DNA of 64,000 bases from Poecilobothrus nobilitatus (GCA_947095535.1 OX352774.1:5890001-5954000), one strand, 5' to 3'. Counted from the first letter of the stretch, positions 46,331 through 55,965 are shown. The notes: generated by a model not told the origin, from the sequence alone. Made by a program: numbers and translations.

Positions 46331-46669
46331 ACTAGACTATTCTAGACTATTCACTATAAATTTACTTTAAAAATTACAAATTAAAATTTACTCTTTTTAT
46401 TCTAGATTTGCTCCTATATTCAATCAAAAGCAATATTATATAAATTATCATTATTATTATTATTTAATCAATTTAATCTTTCTAATTTAATTTAACCTTA
46501 ATATTTAATTTAAAGCCTTAACTTGAACAATTTTTGTGCTCTAAAATCCCCAAATTTTTTTTTTGTTTAAACTTGTCTATTATCAGTAAAAAGACATTAT
46601 AAAGATAAAAAATTATTAAAATTATTGTAAACTAATAAAGTCAGTAGTTTTAGAGTGATTTTTATAGCT
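46331..46669. other. AT-rich DNA; short ctagact repeats
   Basis: At 46318-46355 variants of ctagactat occur five times in tandem right at the edge of the retrotransposon relic. Nothing else can be supported. Confidence 0.5.
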
Positions 46670-46714
46670 GGGTCGAGAACGACCCTTTGGGATTATATAT
46701 GGTAAATTTATTAA
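46670..46714. repeat. piggyBac-like terminal sequence
   Basis: gggtcgagaacgaccctttg + gga at 46670 resembles gggtcgttttcgaccatttg + gg at 50755 in the same orientation. A TTAA follows at 46711-46714. It could be the right end of another copy of the same piggyBac-like family, or a subterminal repeat. Confidence 0.4.
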
Positions 46715-46989
46715 AGTAAATTAGGGTTATTTTTTTTTTAGTTTTTTTTTTATATTTTAATTAACAATTCACTGAAAAACATAACAAAAGCTATAAAATA
46801 AAAATTTTAAAAATTAACAAAACAAAATAATTTCAAATAGGTAAATTACAAAATAAGTCAAAAATTAAACTAAATATGTACATATAGTATTATAAAACTG
46901 AAAAATTAAGATAAAATATAACAACACATTTTTGATAACATAATCACGTTTCATTATGAAATAATAAATAATAAATATTATAAAACATT

Positions 46990-47930
46990 TATCATGCAAG
47001 GGCACCACGGGTGGTTGACTTAGAACAAATTTTTGTTTTGTCAAAAATTTTAGAAAAGTCAAAGTACTTCCACCTAATGTCAAAAATATCGCCATTGTTT
47101 TTTTATTACCGCCATATAAAATTTTTTAAATTGACAAAAGTCATATGTTAGCCAGTTTTGAATCCATTTTGAATCGAATATTGATTTAACTGCAGCAACT
47201 TAGTGTATTGTTTTCGTTTTATTAATAAATTTTAGATCAAATGCTTTAAAAATTAAAAGGTAAGTTTTGATTTAATTGAAGAGATAAAATTTTATATTTT
47301 ATTTTATTTTATTTTAAATCATAGCAAGACGGCTTACATTTGTTACTGGAAATGCGAAAAAATTAGAGGAACTCATTGCCATTTTAGGGTCTACCTCGTA
47401 GCTTACAATCAAAAAAGATAGATTTATCGGAATTCCAAGGTTGGACTGTGGTAATTATCCCTATAAATAATTCTCTTAACTTTAAAAAATAATTCTATTT
47501 AATTTAAAAATAAACTTTTTTTTAATTTAAGGTGAGATAGATGAAATTTGTCAAAAAAAATGTAAAGAAGAAAACAAGTAAAGGGAACAGTTATGTTTGA
47601 AGACACATGTTTACAGAAGGACTGTACAAAATGCTCGAAGGCTGGGAAAATAAATCAGCTGAAGCTGTTTGTACATTAATATATTGTGAAGCTAAAAATC
47701 ATGACTGTTAATTTTTATGGTTGAAATAAAATTTGTTATTACAATATAATTTTTTTTTTATTCATAAATTCGAAAAATAAAATAGGAAAGAAATATAGGC
47801 GACATCTAGTGATTTTAAAATGAAATTGTTTAGCGACATCTATTGGCCTTTTAGATGTAGTAGTTTGTTAAAACTAGGAGCACTTCCATCGATGGCGGCG
47901 CTAGTATCTAAAAATTTTAAGTGGGCTATC
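46990..47930 (+). repeat. Duplicated unit with ITPase pseudogene, copy 1
   Basis: About 940 bp that is homologous to 53149-53325 plus 54070-54806. Shared landmarks: gcacgggtggtt-like start, acttccaccyaatgtcaaaa, ttattaccgccatat, the pseudogene, agcgacatctattggccttt, and gcgatggcggcgctrgtatc. In copy 2 a mariner fragment and other DNA are inserted in the 5' part. In copy 1 an 869 bp TIR element follows the 3' end. Confidence 0.8.
47241..47711 (+). pseudogene. Itpa: Inosine triphosphate pyrophosphatase (ITPA/Ham1) pseudogene, copy 1
   Basis: ITPases remove ITP, dITP and XTP from nucleotide pools. Exon 1 (47241-47259) has ATG but an in-frame TAA two codons later. Exon 2 (47325-47439) encodes [20 protein letters not shown], the conserved TGN-K--E nucleotide-binding start, then breaks by a stop and frameshift (the [10 protein letters not shown] block is in another frame). 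Exon 3 (47532-47711) gives GEIDEICQKKCKE, a frameshift, EDTCLQK, then MLEGWENKSAEAVCTLIYC. Relative to the family, about 25 residues between the EDT block and the GL-MLEG block are deleted, and about 60 C-terminal residues are absent. Introns with gtaagt..atag and gttgg..taag limits are kept, so it is a duplicated, not a processed, pseudogene. An AATAAA follows near 47725. Confidence 0.85.
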
Positions 47931-47960
47931 CATAGATATACTAGTACTTTAGATTGGCTA

Positions 47961-47994
47961 TATAAAAGAAAAATTCAGTCAATTTTGAGTCAGC
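47961..47994 (+). promoter_or_regulatory. Possible core promoter inside the left TIR
   Basis: tataaaag at 47961-47968 is followed by an initiator-like gtcagct with its A at 47992, about 31 bases from the first T of the box. This is the spacing of TATA-Inr core promoters in insects. No open frame follows on the plus strand, so this rests on two short motifs only. Confidence 0.3.
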
Positions 47995-48069
47995 TGTTTA
48001 TTGATGCTTTTTTTTGTGTAAATTTAAATTTAGTTTCCCCTGGAAACAGTGCCCGCTAAAAATGGAAAT

Positions 48070-48480
48070 TTATGTTATAGATTTAAATACTAAATATTTA
48101 ATAGAAAAAATATTTATCCTTAGTGTAACCGTATCTACAGCTTCATTTTTACTTGCTACTCGAGTATGTAAATCATAAACTTGTTCTTCTAGTAATAGTT
48201 TATTACCAATACTATCTCTTAAATTTTTATTTTCTTTTTGTAATTTTGAATTTTCTCTAAATCTTGAATACTTGCTTATCGTCGTAATATTCAAATAATA
48301 CATGTACTTGGACAAAGTTTTCCAATCGATATATACGATACGATAAATTTTCTATGCAATTTTTTAATTTGAAATTTTCTTGTTTGTTATTCTTGTATAT
48401 TCTCTTCAAATTTAGAATTTAAATATTTAAATTGATTAGATTTTTCTTCCACAGCGGAAGTTCCACTCCATTCAATTGAA
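48070..48480 (-). pseudogene. Coiled-coil protein fragment, possibly Mad1-like, inside the TIR element
   Basis: On the minus strand from about 48480: SIEWSGTSAVEEKSNQFKYL, NSKFEENIQ, then a shift to KQENFKLKNCIENLSYRIYR and LENFVQVHVLFEYYDD. A further shift gives FRENSKLQKENKNLRDSIGN, KLLLEEQVYDLHTRVASKNE and AVDTVTL. Heptad-like spacing of Leu with many Glu, Lys and Asn indicates a coiled coil. The last block resembles the NLR....LLEE.v.dL..rl segment of the spindle-checkpoint protein Mad1, but this is from memory and weak. At least two frameshifts exist. It is not part of a known transposase type and seems to be captured host sequence. Confidence 0.45.
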
Positions 48481-48835
48481 TTCGAATAATTTAAACTAAC
48501 TAATTTAAGTTTTCAACTTTTCTTTAATACTCAATATTCATTAATTTTATATATCCAATATAAAATATATCTAAATTTATACATCCAAATCTATCAATAT
48601 CTATGAGAGAAACTGTACTGCGATTTTATAATAATTTTAATGAAATTTTATGATTTAAAAACAGCTGGCACCCAACTTGCGTCAAATGAACGACATTACT
48701 TGGATGTCATATGTTTTATTTTTGATTGAAATTTCTTGTATAGGAAAATACATTAGAGTGAAAGAAAAAGTACCAATCTAAAGTACTATTATATCTATTG
48801 GGCTATCTATTATTACTATATATTATTTATGCAAG

Positions 48836-50379
48836 GGGACTTCACATGATTGACAGCTGTGACTGTTTTGTTTTTACAAAAAACACATCTACGTCTTGCT
48901 TGATCTGTCAAAATTAAATGTGCACCATTTGTTTTTTCAAAATTAATAATTTTACTTTTTCGATTTGGACACGGTAATTTTTTTTAGTTCCATAAACATT
49001 ACATAATGAGGTTGACACTTGTCTTGTAAATTCTAGTTTATCTAATTTACATCCGAACGACTTGCTAAAAGTCCAAGCATTAATTAAAGCCACATCTATT
49101 GCCTAAAAGATAATTGGTATGTACCATTTTTTACCACGGATTCCAATAGGATAATTTGATTCATTATTATCTATTTGATCGACTCCCTCCATATAATTAT
49201 TGTACTGTTTTATTACATCAGGGACTGATATGTCAACTTTTGTACGCTCAAAAATAGAAAATCTACTTGCTTTTTATAAGGGCTGAACCCCATATTGGAT
49301 TGAAATGCTAGTAACAATGTTGTTATCCATCCATTTTACCGCTACTACTTTGTTAGTTTTTTCAACATAACTTTCGAAACTTTCACGAAAAAGTTCGTTT
49401 CTTCATTTCTTTTTTTGTTGAAAGACAAAATTTATTTGTGCGATTATCGCGAACAGCACCCATTTGATTTTTTGAAAGTTGTGTGATAAGTGAAGCGCTC
49501 GTAAAAAAGTTGTCAAAATATAAGGAAAATTTGAAACCTTGGTATTCATCATTCAAAACTTTGCTAAAATCAAGGACAACGGAGCCTCCTAAGCCAAATT
49601 GTTCCCTAAATTCACTAAAATTTTCTTTCTGTTTACCTTGGTACATGGAAAATTGAATGCAGTAACCGTTGCGGAAAGATCGTACTTTCGCAAATTTATC
49701 ATTTGCATCGAGATTGTTGTTTCACATACATATAAAAATCGAAAAATTTCGTCAAAACGATTACGCCGCATTGTGTTAATGATCAATTGATTTTGAGAAT
49801 CATTTCGATTCTCCCAGTATATTTTTTTGCGACGACAATATGAAAAACTACTCACAAGTAAAATTCCTATATAAAGCTGTACATTTCTTCGATAGTAACT
49901 TTAATATTGTTGTTTTTTTGATTCGCAAATTTTGATGTACTTTCCGCAATAAAGGAAAAGATTTCTGGACTATTAAAAAGATTAAAAAAATCTATTGGAT
50001 CTGAATATTGTGATAGGGTTATTGGTGGTAAATAGGCAAAAGATGGTATTTCAATTTTTGCTATATCAGCAATATCGCTTTTTTCGCAATTAAAAGTTTT
50101 TCTTCGCTTTGCGATTTCCGACTGCGGAACAAGATCTTCGTCGTTCACATCGCTGTTATTATCTATAGTAATTTCACAAGCAGTACTTAATTGCTTACCG
50201 CAAAAATAATCTGGATTTACCACATCTTCTTCCCCAGAATCTTCGTCTGATTCAATATTTGCGTCATCAGGTGGTAGCATGAACACATTGTGTGGAATAT
50301 AACTATAATTTTCATTATCAATTTCATCTAAGATTTCCGCTACTGATAAACTAGTTTTATTTCTAAATAATACACACAA
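48836..50379 (-). pseudogene. piggyBac-type transposase relic
   Basis: Minus strand, in order. 50379-49867: acidic N-terminal region of 170 codons (SVAEILDEIDNE; DEDSGEED). 49855-49589: NTMRRNRFDEIFRFLYVCE and INLRKYD (the M...RF..I.r.lhf block). 49646-49383: YQGKQKENF, FGLGGSVVLDFSKVL and YFDNFFTSASLITQLSKNQM, with GAVRDNR. The DNFFTS Asp is one of the catalytic acids. 49370-49080: VVAVKWMDN, YNNYMEGVDQIDNN, GKKWYIPIIF, AIDVALINAWTFSK. 48960-48840: the Cys-rich tail RRRCVFCKNKTVTAVNHV. This is the full domain order of piggyBac transposases. Frameshifts near 49860, 49600 and 49380, and stops near 49275 and 49100, make it inactive. Confidence 0.85.
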
Positions 50380-50403
50380 TATTCAAAAAAAAATTAGTCA
50401 TAT

Positions 50404-50790
50404 GCTCCCAAAGGGTCGAAAACCACCCATATTTATAATTGCTTTTTTAAAATTTATATAAAAATATTTAATTTCGAAAATTTAGGTAAACAGTTTCATT
50501 AAAGGTATAGGAACGTTAATAACCTATTTTCATTAAAATAAAAGTAAAAATAAGCTTACCTTGCAATTTTTATATTAATTCAAAAAAAACTTTTAAAAAC
50601 TCAATTTACAACTTTTCACTTGAACTATACAACAGAACTTTTATAGAAACTAATACAAAATGCTTTTTTAGAAACAACAATTAATGTAAAAAAAGTCGAC
50701 GCTTACTAGATTAAAAAAAAATTTTTTTAAATAAAAATTGCAATTTTATTTATTGGGTCGTTTTCGACCATTTGGGTATCAATGGATTAA
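50404..50790. repeat. 5' terminal region of the piggyBac element
   Basis: An outer end gggtcgttttcgaccatttg + ggtatcaatgga runs to a TTAA at 50787-50790, the target site of piggyBac elements. An inverted, inner copy gctcccaaagggtcgaaaac + caccca lies at 50404. On the minus strand the transposase frame starts 25 bp past the inner copy. Outer and inner repeats flanking a ~350 bp leader fit the terminal and subterminal inverted repeats of this superfamily. The interval could also be read as a separate 390 bp MITE. Confidence 0.6.
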
Positions 50791-51227
50791 ATTTATTTTA
50801 AAATTAAAAGGGAACATATTTACTACATTATGAAAAATCGTTCTATCTTTATATTAAAACTTCATAATAACATATAAATTTATACACTATTTTATATACA
50901 CATGTATCTATTTTACTATTTTGCAAACAACAAACATGAATCATACAAAAGTTCAAAAATCAAGAGTGAGTTGATTAGGAATAAAATTAATGTTAACATA
51001 ATTATAAATCTTAATATATTACGATATTAAAAACAAATAAATGTTAAAAGAAATACGAAAATACTAAAATCTAATTTAGTGAAGTTAACAAAAATTTTAT
51101 AGGTAATAAAGATTTAAAATATAAAGAAGAAAAAATAATTATGTATTTTTATCAGAAAATATGTTTTACTAATTACTATATACATAAATATACAAATACA
51201 TTTTATTAAATTATACATACCTGATTA
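50791..51227. other. AT-rich DNA without recognisable gene
   Basis: No supported feature before the duplicated 5' flank of the second J-domain gene. Confidence 0.55.
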
Positions 51228-51320
51228 TACTTATGTTCATATATACGTTATATTATGAAATAATAAATTGTTATATTTCTTTTTAAGAAGTGGCACACTC
51301 CATAACAAAAATAAAAAATT
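51228..51320 (+). promoter_or_regulatory. Conserved 5' flank of J-domain gene, copy 2
   Basis: Matches 39103-39216 except for two short deletions and two substitutions near the ATG (cactccataac for cattccataag). Confidence 0.5.
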
Positions 51321-51689
51321 ATGGCCAAGAACTTTTATAAAATTTTGGGTGTACATGAGGATGCAAGTGATGATGAAATAAAAAAAGAATATAAGAAACT
51401 TGCTTTAAAATATCATCCCGATAAAAATAAAAATCCAGATGCTGAAGAAAATTTTAAGGAAATAACAGAAGCATATAGAGTATTATCAGATCCAATAGAA
51501 CGACAACGTTATAATGCATCACAATATGAAACAATTAATTTAAGCACTTCGGATATTCTCATACCGGTACTTGTAGGTGGTGCAATTGTAGCATTTACAC
51601 TTGGATTTTCTTATTTGTTTGGTAAAAAGGATAATAGTAAATCTAATGATAATTGTAACAAAAATAATACAAATAAAACAAAAAAATAG
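51321..51689 (+). CDS. Small J-domain (DnaJ/HSP40) protein with C-terminal membrane segment, copy 2
   Basis: The 122-residue paralogue of the protein at 39217-39582 has the same layout: J domain at 4-68 with HPD at 32-34, hydrophobic segment at about 79-100 ([20 protein letters not shown]), and an Asn/Lys-rich tail. Most differences between the copies change the protein: N17D, I44N, K60E, D65N, N75S, S80L, S82P, T88A, A93T, F94L, one extra codon near 97, E to K after the membrane segment, and A to T near the end. Only about two silent changes are seen (Pro33 ccg/ccc and a Leu tta/ttg). The frame stays open, so either both copies are under unusual selection or they are drifting young copies. 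An AATAAA lies at about 51886. Confidence 0.8.
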   Translation: MAKNFYKILGVHEDASDDEIKKEYKKLALKYHPDKNKNPDAEENFKEITEAYRVLSDPIERQRYNASQYETINLSTSDILIPVLVGGAIVAFTLGFSYLFGKKDNSKSNDNCNKNNTNKTKK

Positions 51690-52563
51690 ATTATAATTGC
51701 TTTTTATAATTTATAGATTTAATAATATTTCGAATTGTTAATACACATACATACATAATGTACTAAATAAGTAAATTAAATTTTTTCTTAAATTTAAATT
51801 TGTTAATTGTTAAAACGTACTAATTCGTATGAAATATAGTAAATAATATATTTAATGTATATTTGTAAAATATCGTAATTAGCTTAATAAAAGTCAAATA
51901 TTAAATTATTTATATAACATAATTCTGTATATTTTAAATAAATAAATTTAAAAAACAAATAAAAAAAAATCTACTTTAATATAAAAACATGTATTTTAAA
52001 ACTGTCGGAAACTTAAAATATTAAAAATGTGTTGCAGTCTAATGGCTTTGTCAAATTTAGTCTATCTACATTATTTATAAATATGGTATTCGTATTAAGT
52101 TTAAACAATATTTTAAATTTGTTACGTTTATACTTTTTCATTTTTATAAACTCGCATTTAAAATTCATTTCAGAAAACAAAATTTATTATTTTTCAAAAA
52201 CCGTAGCTGATTTAATTTTTTTTTTTAATTTCGCTGAATTATTATTGTTTCCATCTCGAATTCAACAATGATTAAATTTATAAACGAAATCAGTTTACTG
52301 AATTAGAAAATATTTAAAATTATATTAAAATTCTTAGAAAGTATGTATTATTTATAAAAGATATACAAAAATTGTATAAATATAAATACTAAAACGAATA
52401 TATGTAGTCTATTTTTTTTTTTCAAAAGTGCAATCAATTTGAATTATTTGCAAACTTTTACTTACTGCTTACTTTCAAAACTTTACAAACTGACTTAGAA
52501 TATATATTTAGTTTCGCTAAATTTAAAATAAGTTTCTAATTTTCTTTCTCAAAATTCCTTATG
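51690..52563. other. AT-rich DNA downstream of J gene copy 2
   Basis: No homology to the corresponding downstream region of copy 1 beyond the first ~25 bases, so the duplicated block ends here. The 80-codon frame at 52029-52271 looks like AT noise. Confidence 0.5.
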
Positions 52564-52920
52564 AAAATATTTTAAATAAAGAGAACCACTTCTCGTATTA
52601 AGTAACGCTGCAATTTTATTCCTGTATTGTTTAGCCCAAAGATAATATTGCTGGGACAATTTCCTATCAATTGTTAAAATTTCTATTCAATCAAGCTTAA
52701 TTCTAACATTTTCTTCCAATTGCTAATAAAAAGAAAGGTTGTTAAAATATTAATCAATAAAGCCCTTCAATTTTGAATTAGTATATAATTTAGGTCTAAA
52801 TACTTACTTAGAAATGAGAAAAGCATCATATTCTTCTTCAAGATTTTTTCTCTTTTCAACAATACAAGATTTTGGAACATATCTTTTAAGTATAATTAGA
52901 ATGCTTCATATTTTTTTATT
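52564..52920 (-). pseudogene. Two-exon coding-like remnant of unknown gene
   Basis: On the minus strand a frame of about 28 codons (ILKRYVPKSCIVEKRKNLEE, then EYDAFLIS) ends at a gtaagta donor near 52808. After a ~75 bp AT-rich stretch with a pyrimidine-rich tract and ag near 52729, a second block reads QLEENVRIKLD, a stop, IEILTIDRKLSQQYYLWAKQ, YRNKIAALLNTRSGS and LYLKYFHKEF, with a final TGA at about 52558-52564. The composition is protein-like. The phases of donor and acceptor do not join in frame and one stop is present, so it is probably a dead copy. I do not recognise the protein. Confidence 0.4.
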
Positions 52921-53423
52921 AATTCTCACTATGAAAATGGGCGTATTTTTTTTTTTTTATTAATTCTATGATTTCACGCAATAAATGAAATGCAAAAGAC
53001 TTTCATTTAGTATTTATTATAAAAATGCATATTTAATTAAATATTTAATATTCACTTTTATTTACAAACAAAAATAAAAGCCATATACATTTATTTACAT
53101 ACTAGATGATATCAGATAATAATATGATGTTACTTTACTACTACGGTGGTTGCACGGGTAGTTAATTAGAACAAATTTTTTTTTTTCAAAAGGTTTAGAA
53201 AAGTGATAGAACTTCCACCCAATGTCAAAAATAGCGCCATTTTTTTTATTACCGCCATATGAAATTTTTTAAATTGTTAAAAGTGGTCAAAAGTCATGTC
53301 ATATGGTTTTGAATCCATTTTGAATTAAATATTTTGTTTCAAGTAGTTTCAATTTTCAAATTAATTTAAATATTTCTAATAAGATCCATAAGATTTTTAA
53401 GAAGATTTAATTCATAGATAATA

Positions 53424-53636
53424 TAGGGCTTTCCCATTTGAAAGATATGATTTCTTTAAAAAAAAAACACTAATTATTAAGGAAATTCAAATGTTTTTTA
53501 TTTAATGTGAAGTACAATCGATACAATTAAGTTCTGAATAAAACGTCATTCAAATGGCCTCCATGACTTCTTTTGCAGGAACGAATTCGATTAACCCAAT
53601 TTTCGAGCACTTTTTGCACTAAATCAAGTCGTATGT
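53424..53636 (-). mobile_element. Mariner-type relic, 3' end, second copy
   Basis: Begins with gggctttcccatttgaaag, matching the end at 42823. It continues uninterrupted through ggaaattcaaatgtttt, where the other copy holds the MULE, then tgaagtacaatcgatacaat and the coding end (VPAKEV-type region) to aatcaagtcgtatg. It is truncated about 220 bp into the transposase end. Confidence 0.7.
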
Positions 53637-54129
53637 GAAATAAAAATTTAATTTCAGATGAAGTATTTGCTATGTTAGAAGAAATTTCAGAGTAAATTCA
53701 TTTTAGATGGTTAAATATTAAAAAATAATAAATTACTGTCCAAAAACTATTCTTCTGAACTACAAAAATTTGCATTGAATCTAAATTTTTTTATCTCAGT
53801 AATTGGTAACCAGTCCATAAAAAAATGTAGTTATTTTTTTAAACGTAGTATTTGATGAAATCGGCAACATATTGATTGATTTTGGAATGTTTGTTACGGT
53901 TTTGTTGTTTTTGGGAGTGGAATTGAATCTAACATAAAGGCTACACATATACCAGTTTTTATTGCAGTTTGTATGACCCTTAGGAAGATTCCTTTTGGAA
54001 TAAGTTGAATCAAATATTAGTTTAACTAACCTAACCTCATATCCATATGCATAAGTGTACATACATAAGTAAGTTTCAGCAGTTTGGTTTAGTGTATTGT
54101 TTTGGTTTTGTTAATAGATTTTAAATCAA

Positions 54130-54585
54130 ATACTTTAAAAATTAAGAGGTAAGTTTTGATTTAATTGAAGGGATAAAATTTTAAATCAAGCAAGACCGCT
54201 TACATTTGTTACTGGAAATGCGAAAAAATTAGAGGAACTCATTGCCATTTTAGGGCCTAAATTATCTTGTACCTTACAATCAAAGAAGATAGATTTATCG
54301 GAATTCCAAGGTTGCACTGTTATAACTATACCTATACTTAATTCTCTTAACTTTAAAAAATAATTCTATTAATTTAAAAATAAACTTTTTTTTAATTTAA
54401 GGTGAGATAGATGAAATTTGTCAAAAAAAATGTAAAGAAGCAGCAAAACAAGTAAAGGGAACTGTTTTGGTTGAAGATACATATTTACAGAAGGACTGTA
54501 CAATATGCTCGAAGGCTGAGAAGATAAATCAGCTCAAGCTGTTTGTACTTTAGTATATTGTGAAGGTGAAAGTCATGATTGTTAA
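54130..54585 (+). pseudogene. Itpa: Inosine triphosphate pyrophosphatase (ITPA/Ham1) pseudogene, copy 2
   Basis: Exon 1 (54130-54148) has lost its ATG (now ata). Exon 2 (54191-54310) is fully open and clearer than in copy 1: [40 protein letters not shown], with the nucleotide-contacting TGN-K--E motif and the DL-E-QG block. Donor caag|gttgca and acceptor ttaag|gtgag join in frame to GEIDEICQKKCKEAAKQVKG and TVLVEDTYL. It then has the same deletion and frameshift as copy 1, and ends with GLYNMLEG, a stop, EDKSAQAVCTLVYCEGE. The shared deletion shows that the parent was already broken when the unit was duplicated. Confidence 0.85.
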
Positions 54586-54863
54586 TTTTTATGATTGAAA
54601 TGAAATTTGCTATTACAATATAATTTTTTTTTTTATTTATAAATTCGAAAAATAAAATAGGTATAGAAATATGGGTGACATCTAGTAATTTTAAAATGAA
54701 ACTGTTTAGCGACATCTATTGGCCTTTTAGATGTAGTAGTTTATTGAAACTAGGAGCACTTTCAGCGATGGCGGCGCTGGTATCTTAAAATTTTAAGTAG
54801 GCTATCTATTATTACTATTTCTATACTACTAGATAGCAGAGTTTATGAATAGAACGTCATTCG

Positions 54864-55458
54864 ACTGTCAACAGTCAACACCATGGATTTTGAGGGTTGC
54901 CACTTTGCTACTATAATAGCAAAAGTGCTACTTGTTTTTATGAATTATCAAAATGCTACCTACTTCTTTTTTCAAATTTAGCAATAAAGCTACTGTTTTA
55001 AAAATTCTCTAAAATAATGAATTTTTTTATTTTCTGATTTATAATTTCTACTCGAAGTACAAACACTGAAGAAATCTGCAAGTAGTAGACGAAATACGCG
55101 TATCGTATTTGTTAAGATAAGCAAATTTGGTCAAATTAAAACGAAACTACTCACTTTGTTAAAAGCAAAAAATTGTGATTGAATTGTTTGTTTTTTTTGT
55201 TTTTAATTTTTATATTTGTTTTAAATTTTTAAGATTGTGAATTATTTAATAAAGCAGTCTGTTCTTTTATGCCTATCATAATAAAAAATTTATAATATTT
55301 TTCTTGTAAAAATTGCCAATATTTTGTTGCTACTTTTGTGGTACTTGAAATTTTTACTGTTTTGCTACTATGCTACTTTTTTTTCAGATTTATACATAAT
55401 TTTTTTTTTCTTGTGGCAACACTGGCAACCCTTGATTTTACCAGTGTCCACTGTCCAG
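54864..55458. mobile_element. MITE-like element with ~40 bp imperfect TIRs
   Basis: actgtcaacagtcaacacca + tggattttgagggttgcca at 54864 is mirrored by tggcaacccttgattttacc + agtgtccactgtccag at 55420-55458. The interior has repeated gctact motifs in both halves (gctactataatagcaaaagt; ttgctactatgctacttttt) and no real frame. No target duplication was identified. The superfamily is unknown. Confidence 0.6.
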
Positions 55459-55965
55459 TACTCAACTCACTCATTTCATTTTACTTATTACAATTTGTTT
55501 ACTATCATATCAGTGTGGTTCTAACTCTAAGTAAACTACCAGTGCTATCAGTCCTTTCGTTTTAGTTTAGCTTTTAAAAGAAGCTGTATTTTTGCAAAGA
55601 TGCAATAAATTTATTTATTTTTATATTATCTCCCAACTTGCTAAAGAAAACAATTTTTTATTTTTAAATAAATTAAAATGAAATTTTGTAAAATATATAA
55701 AAACAAAAACTAGGCTTAATAAATAGTCTAAAAAAAACACATTTTTCCTGATTCAAAAAAAAATGGATAATCTTATTTACAGCTATGTACCTAATTTAGT
55801 TTATAAAATGTAGGCAGTGAATTAGCACTTTAAAGGCATTAGGCAGCATTACTGACTTAATTATTAAAAACTTCAAAAAGTTTTTTTTGAGTTGATTTGA
55901 AATTTACAATATAAACACTTCTTGAAACAAGAAAACCAAAGTTTAAAATCTTCAAACTGTATTAG
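55459..55965. other. AT-rich DNA without recognisable gene
   Basis: No supported feature. The 66- and 75-codon frames around 55324-55565 belong mostly to the MITE end and are not genes. Confidence 0.5.

Larger units (their letters stand above)
47931..48799. mobile_element. 869 bp TIR element with 8-bp TSD, carrying a gene fragment
   Basis: The left end catagatatactagtacttt + agattgg at 47931 is mirrored by ccaatctaaagtactattat + atctatt ending at 48799 (27 bp TIR, two mismatches). gggctatc flanks both sides (47923-47930, 48800-48807). The paralogous unit has the single site aggctatc at 54799-54806, followed by the same tattattactat. So this is a real insertion with an 8-bp duplication, as made by hAT and P-type transposases. 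Inside is a minus-strand coiled-coil coding fragment and no transposase. A tatataaaag box lies just inside the left TIR. Confidence 0.8.
53149..54820 (+). repeat. Duplicated unit with ITPase pseudogene, copy 2
   Basis: Homologous to 46990-47930. The 5' part (53149-53325) is separated from the rest (from about 54070) by about 740 bp that copy 1 lacks. This extra DNA contains a mariner fragment at 53424-53636 and unidentified sequence. The 3' end tattattactatttctatac marks the empty site for the 869 bp element of copy 1. Confidence 0.8.

Noticed and set aside
46865..47095. Minus-strand 76-codon frame and a second piggyBac Cys-rich tail
   Set aside because: One short stretch resembles the Cys-rich end in a shifted frame, but the same DNA is conserved in the 5' flank of the ITPase unit at 53149, where no piggyBac sequence adjoins. 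Treated as chance.
47820..48059. 79-codon plus-strand frame
   Set aside because: It crosses the target duplication and left end of the 869 bp element, so it joins two unrelated sequences.
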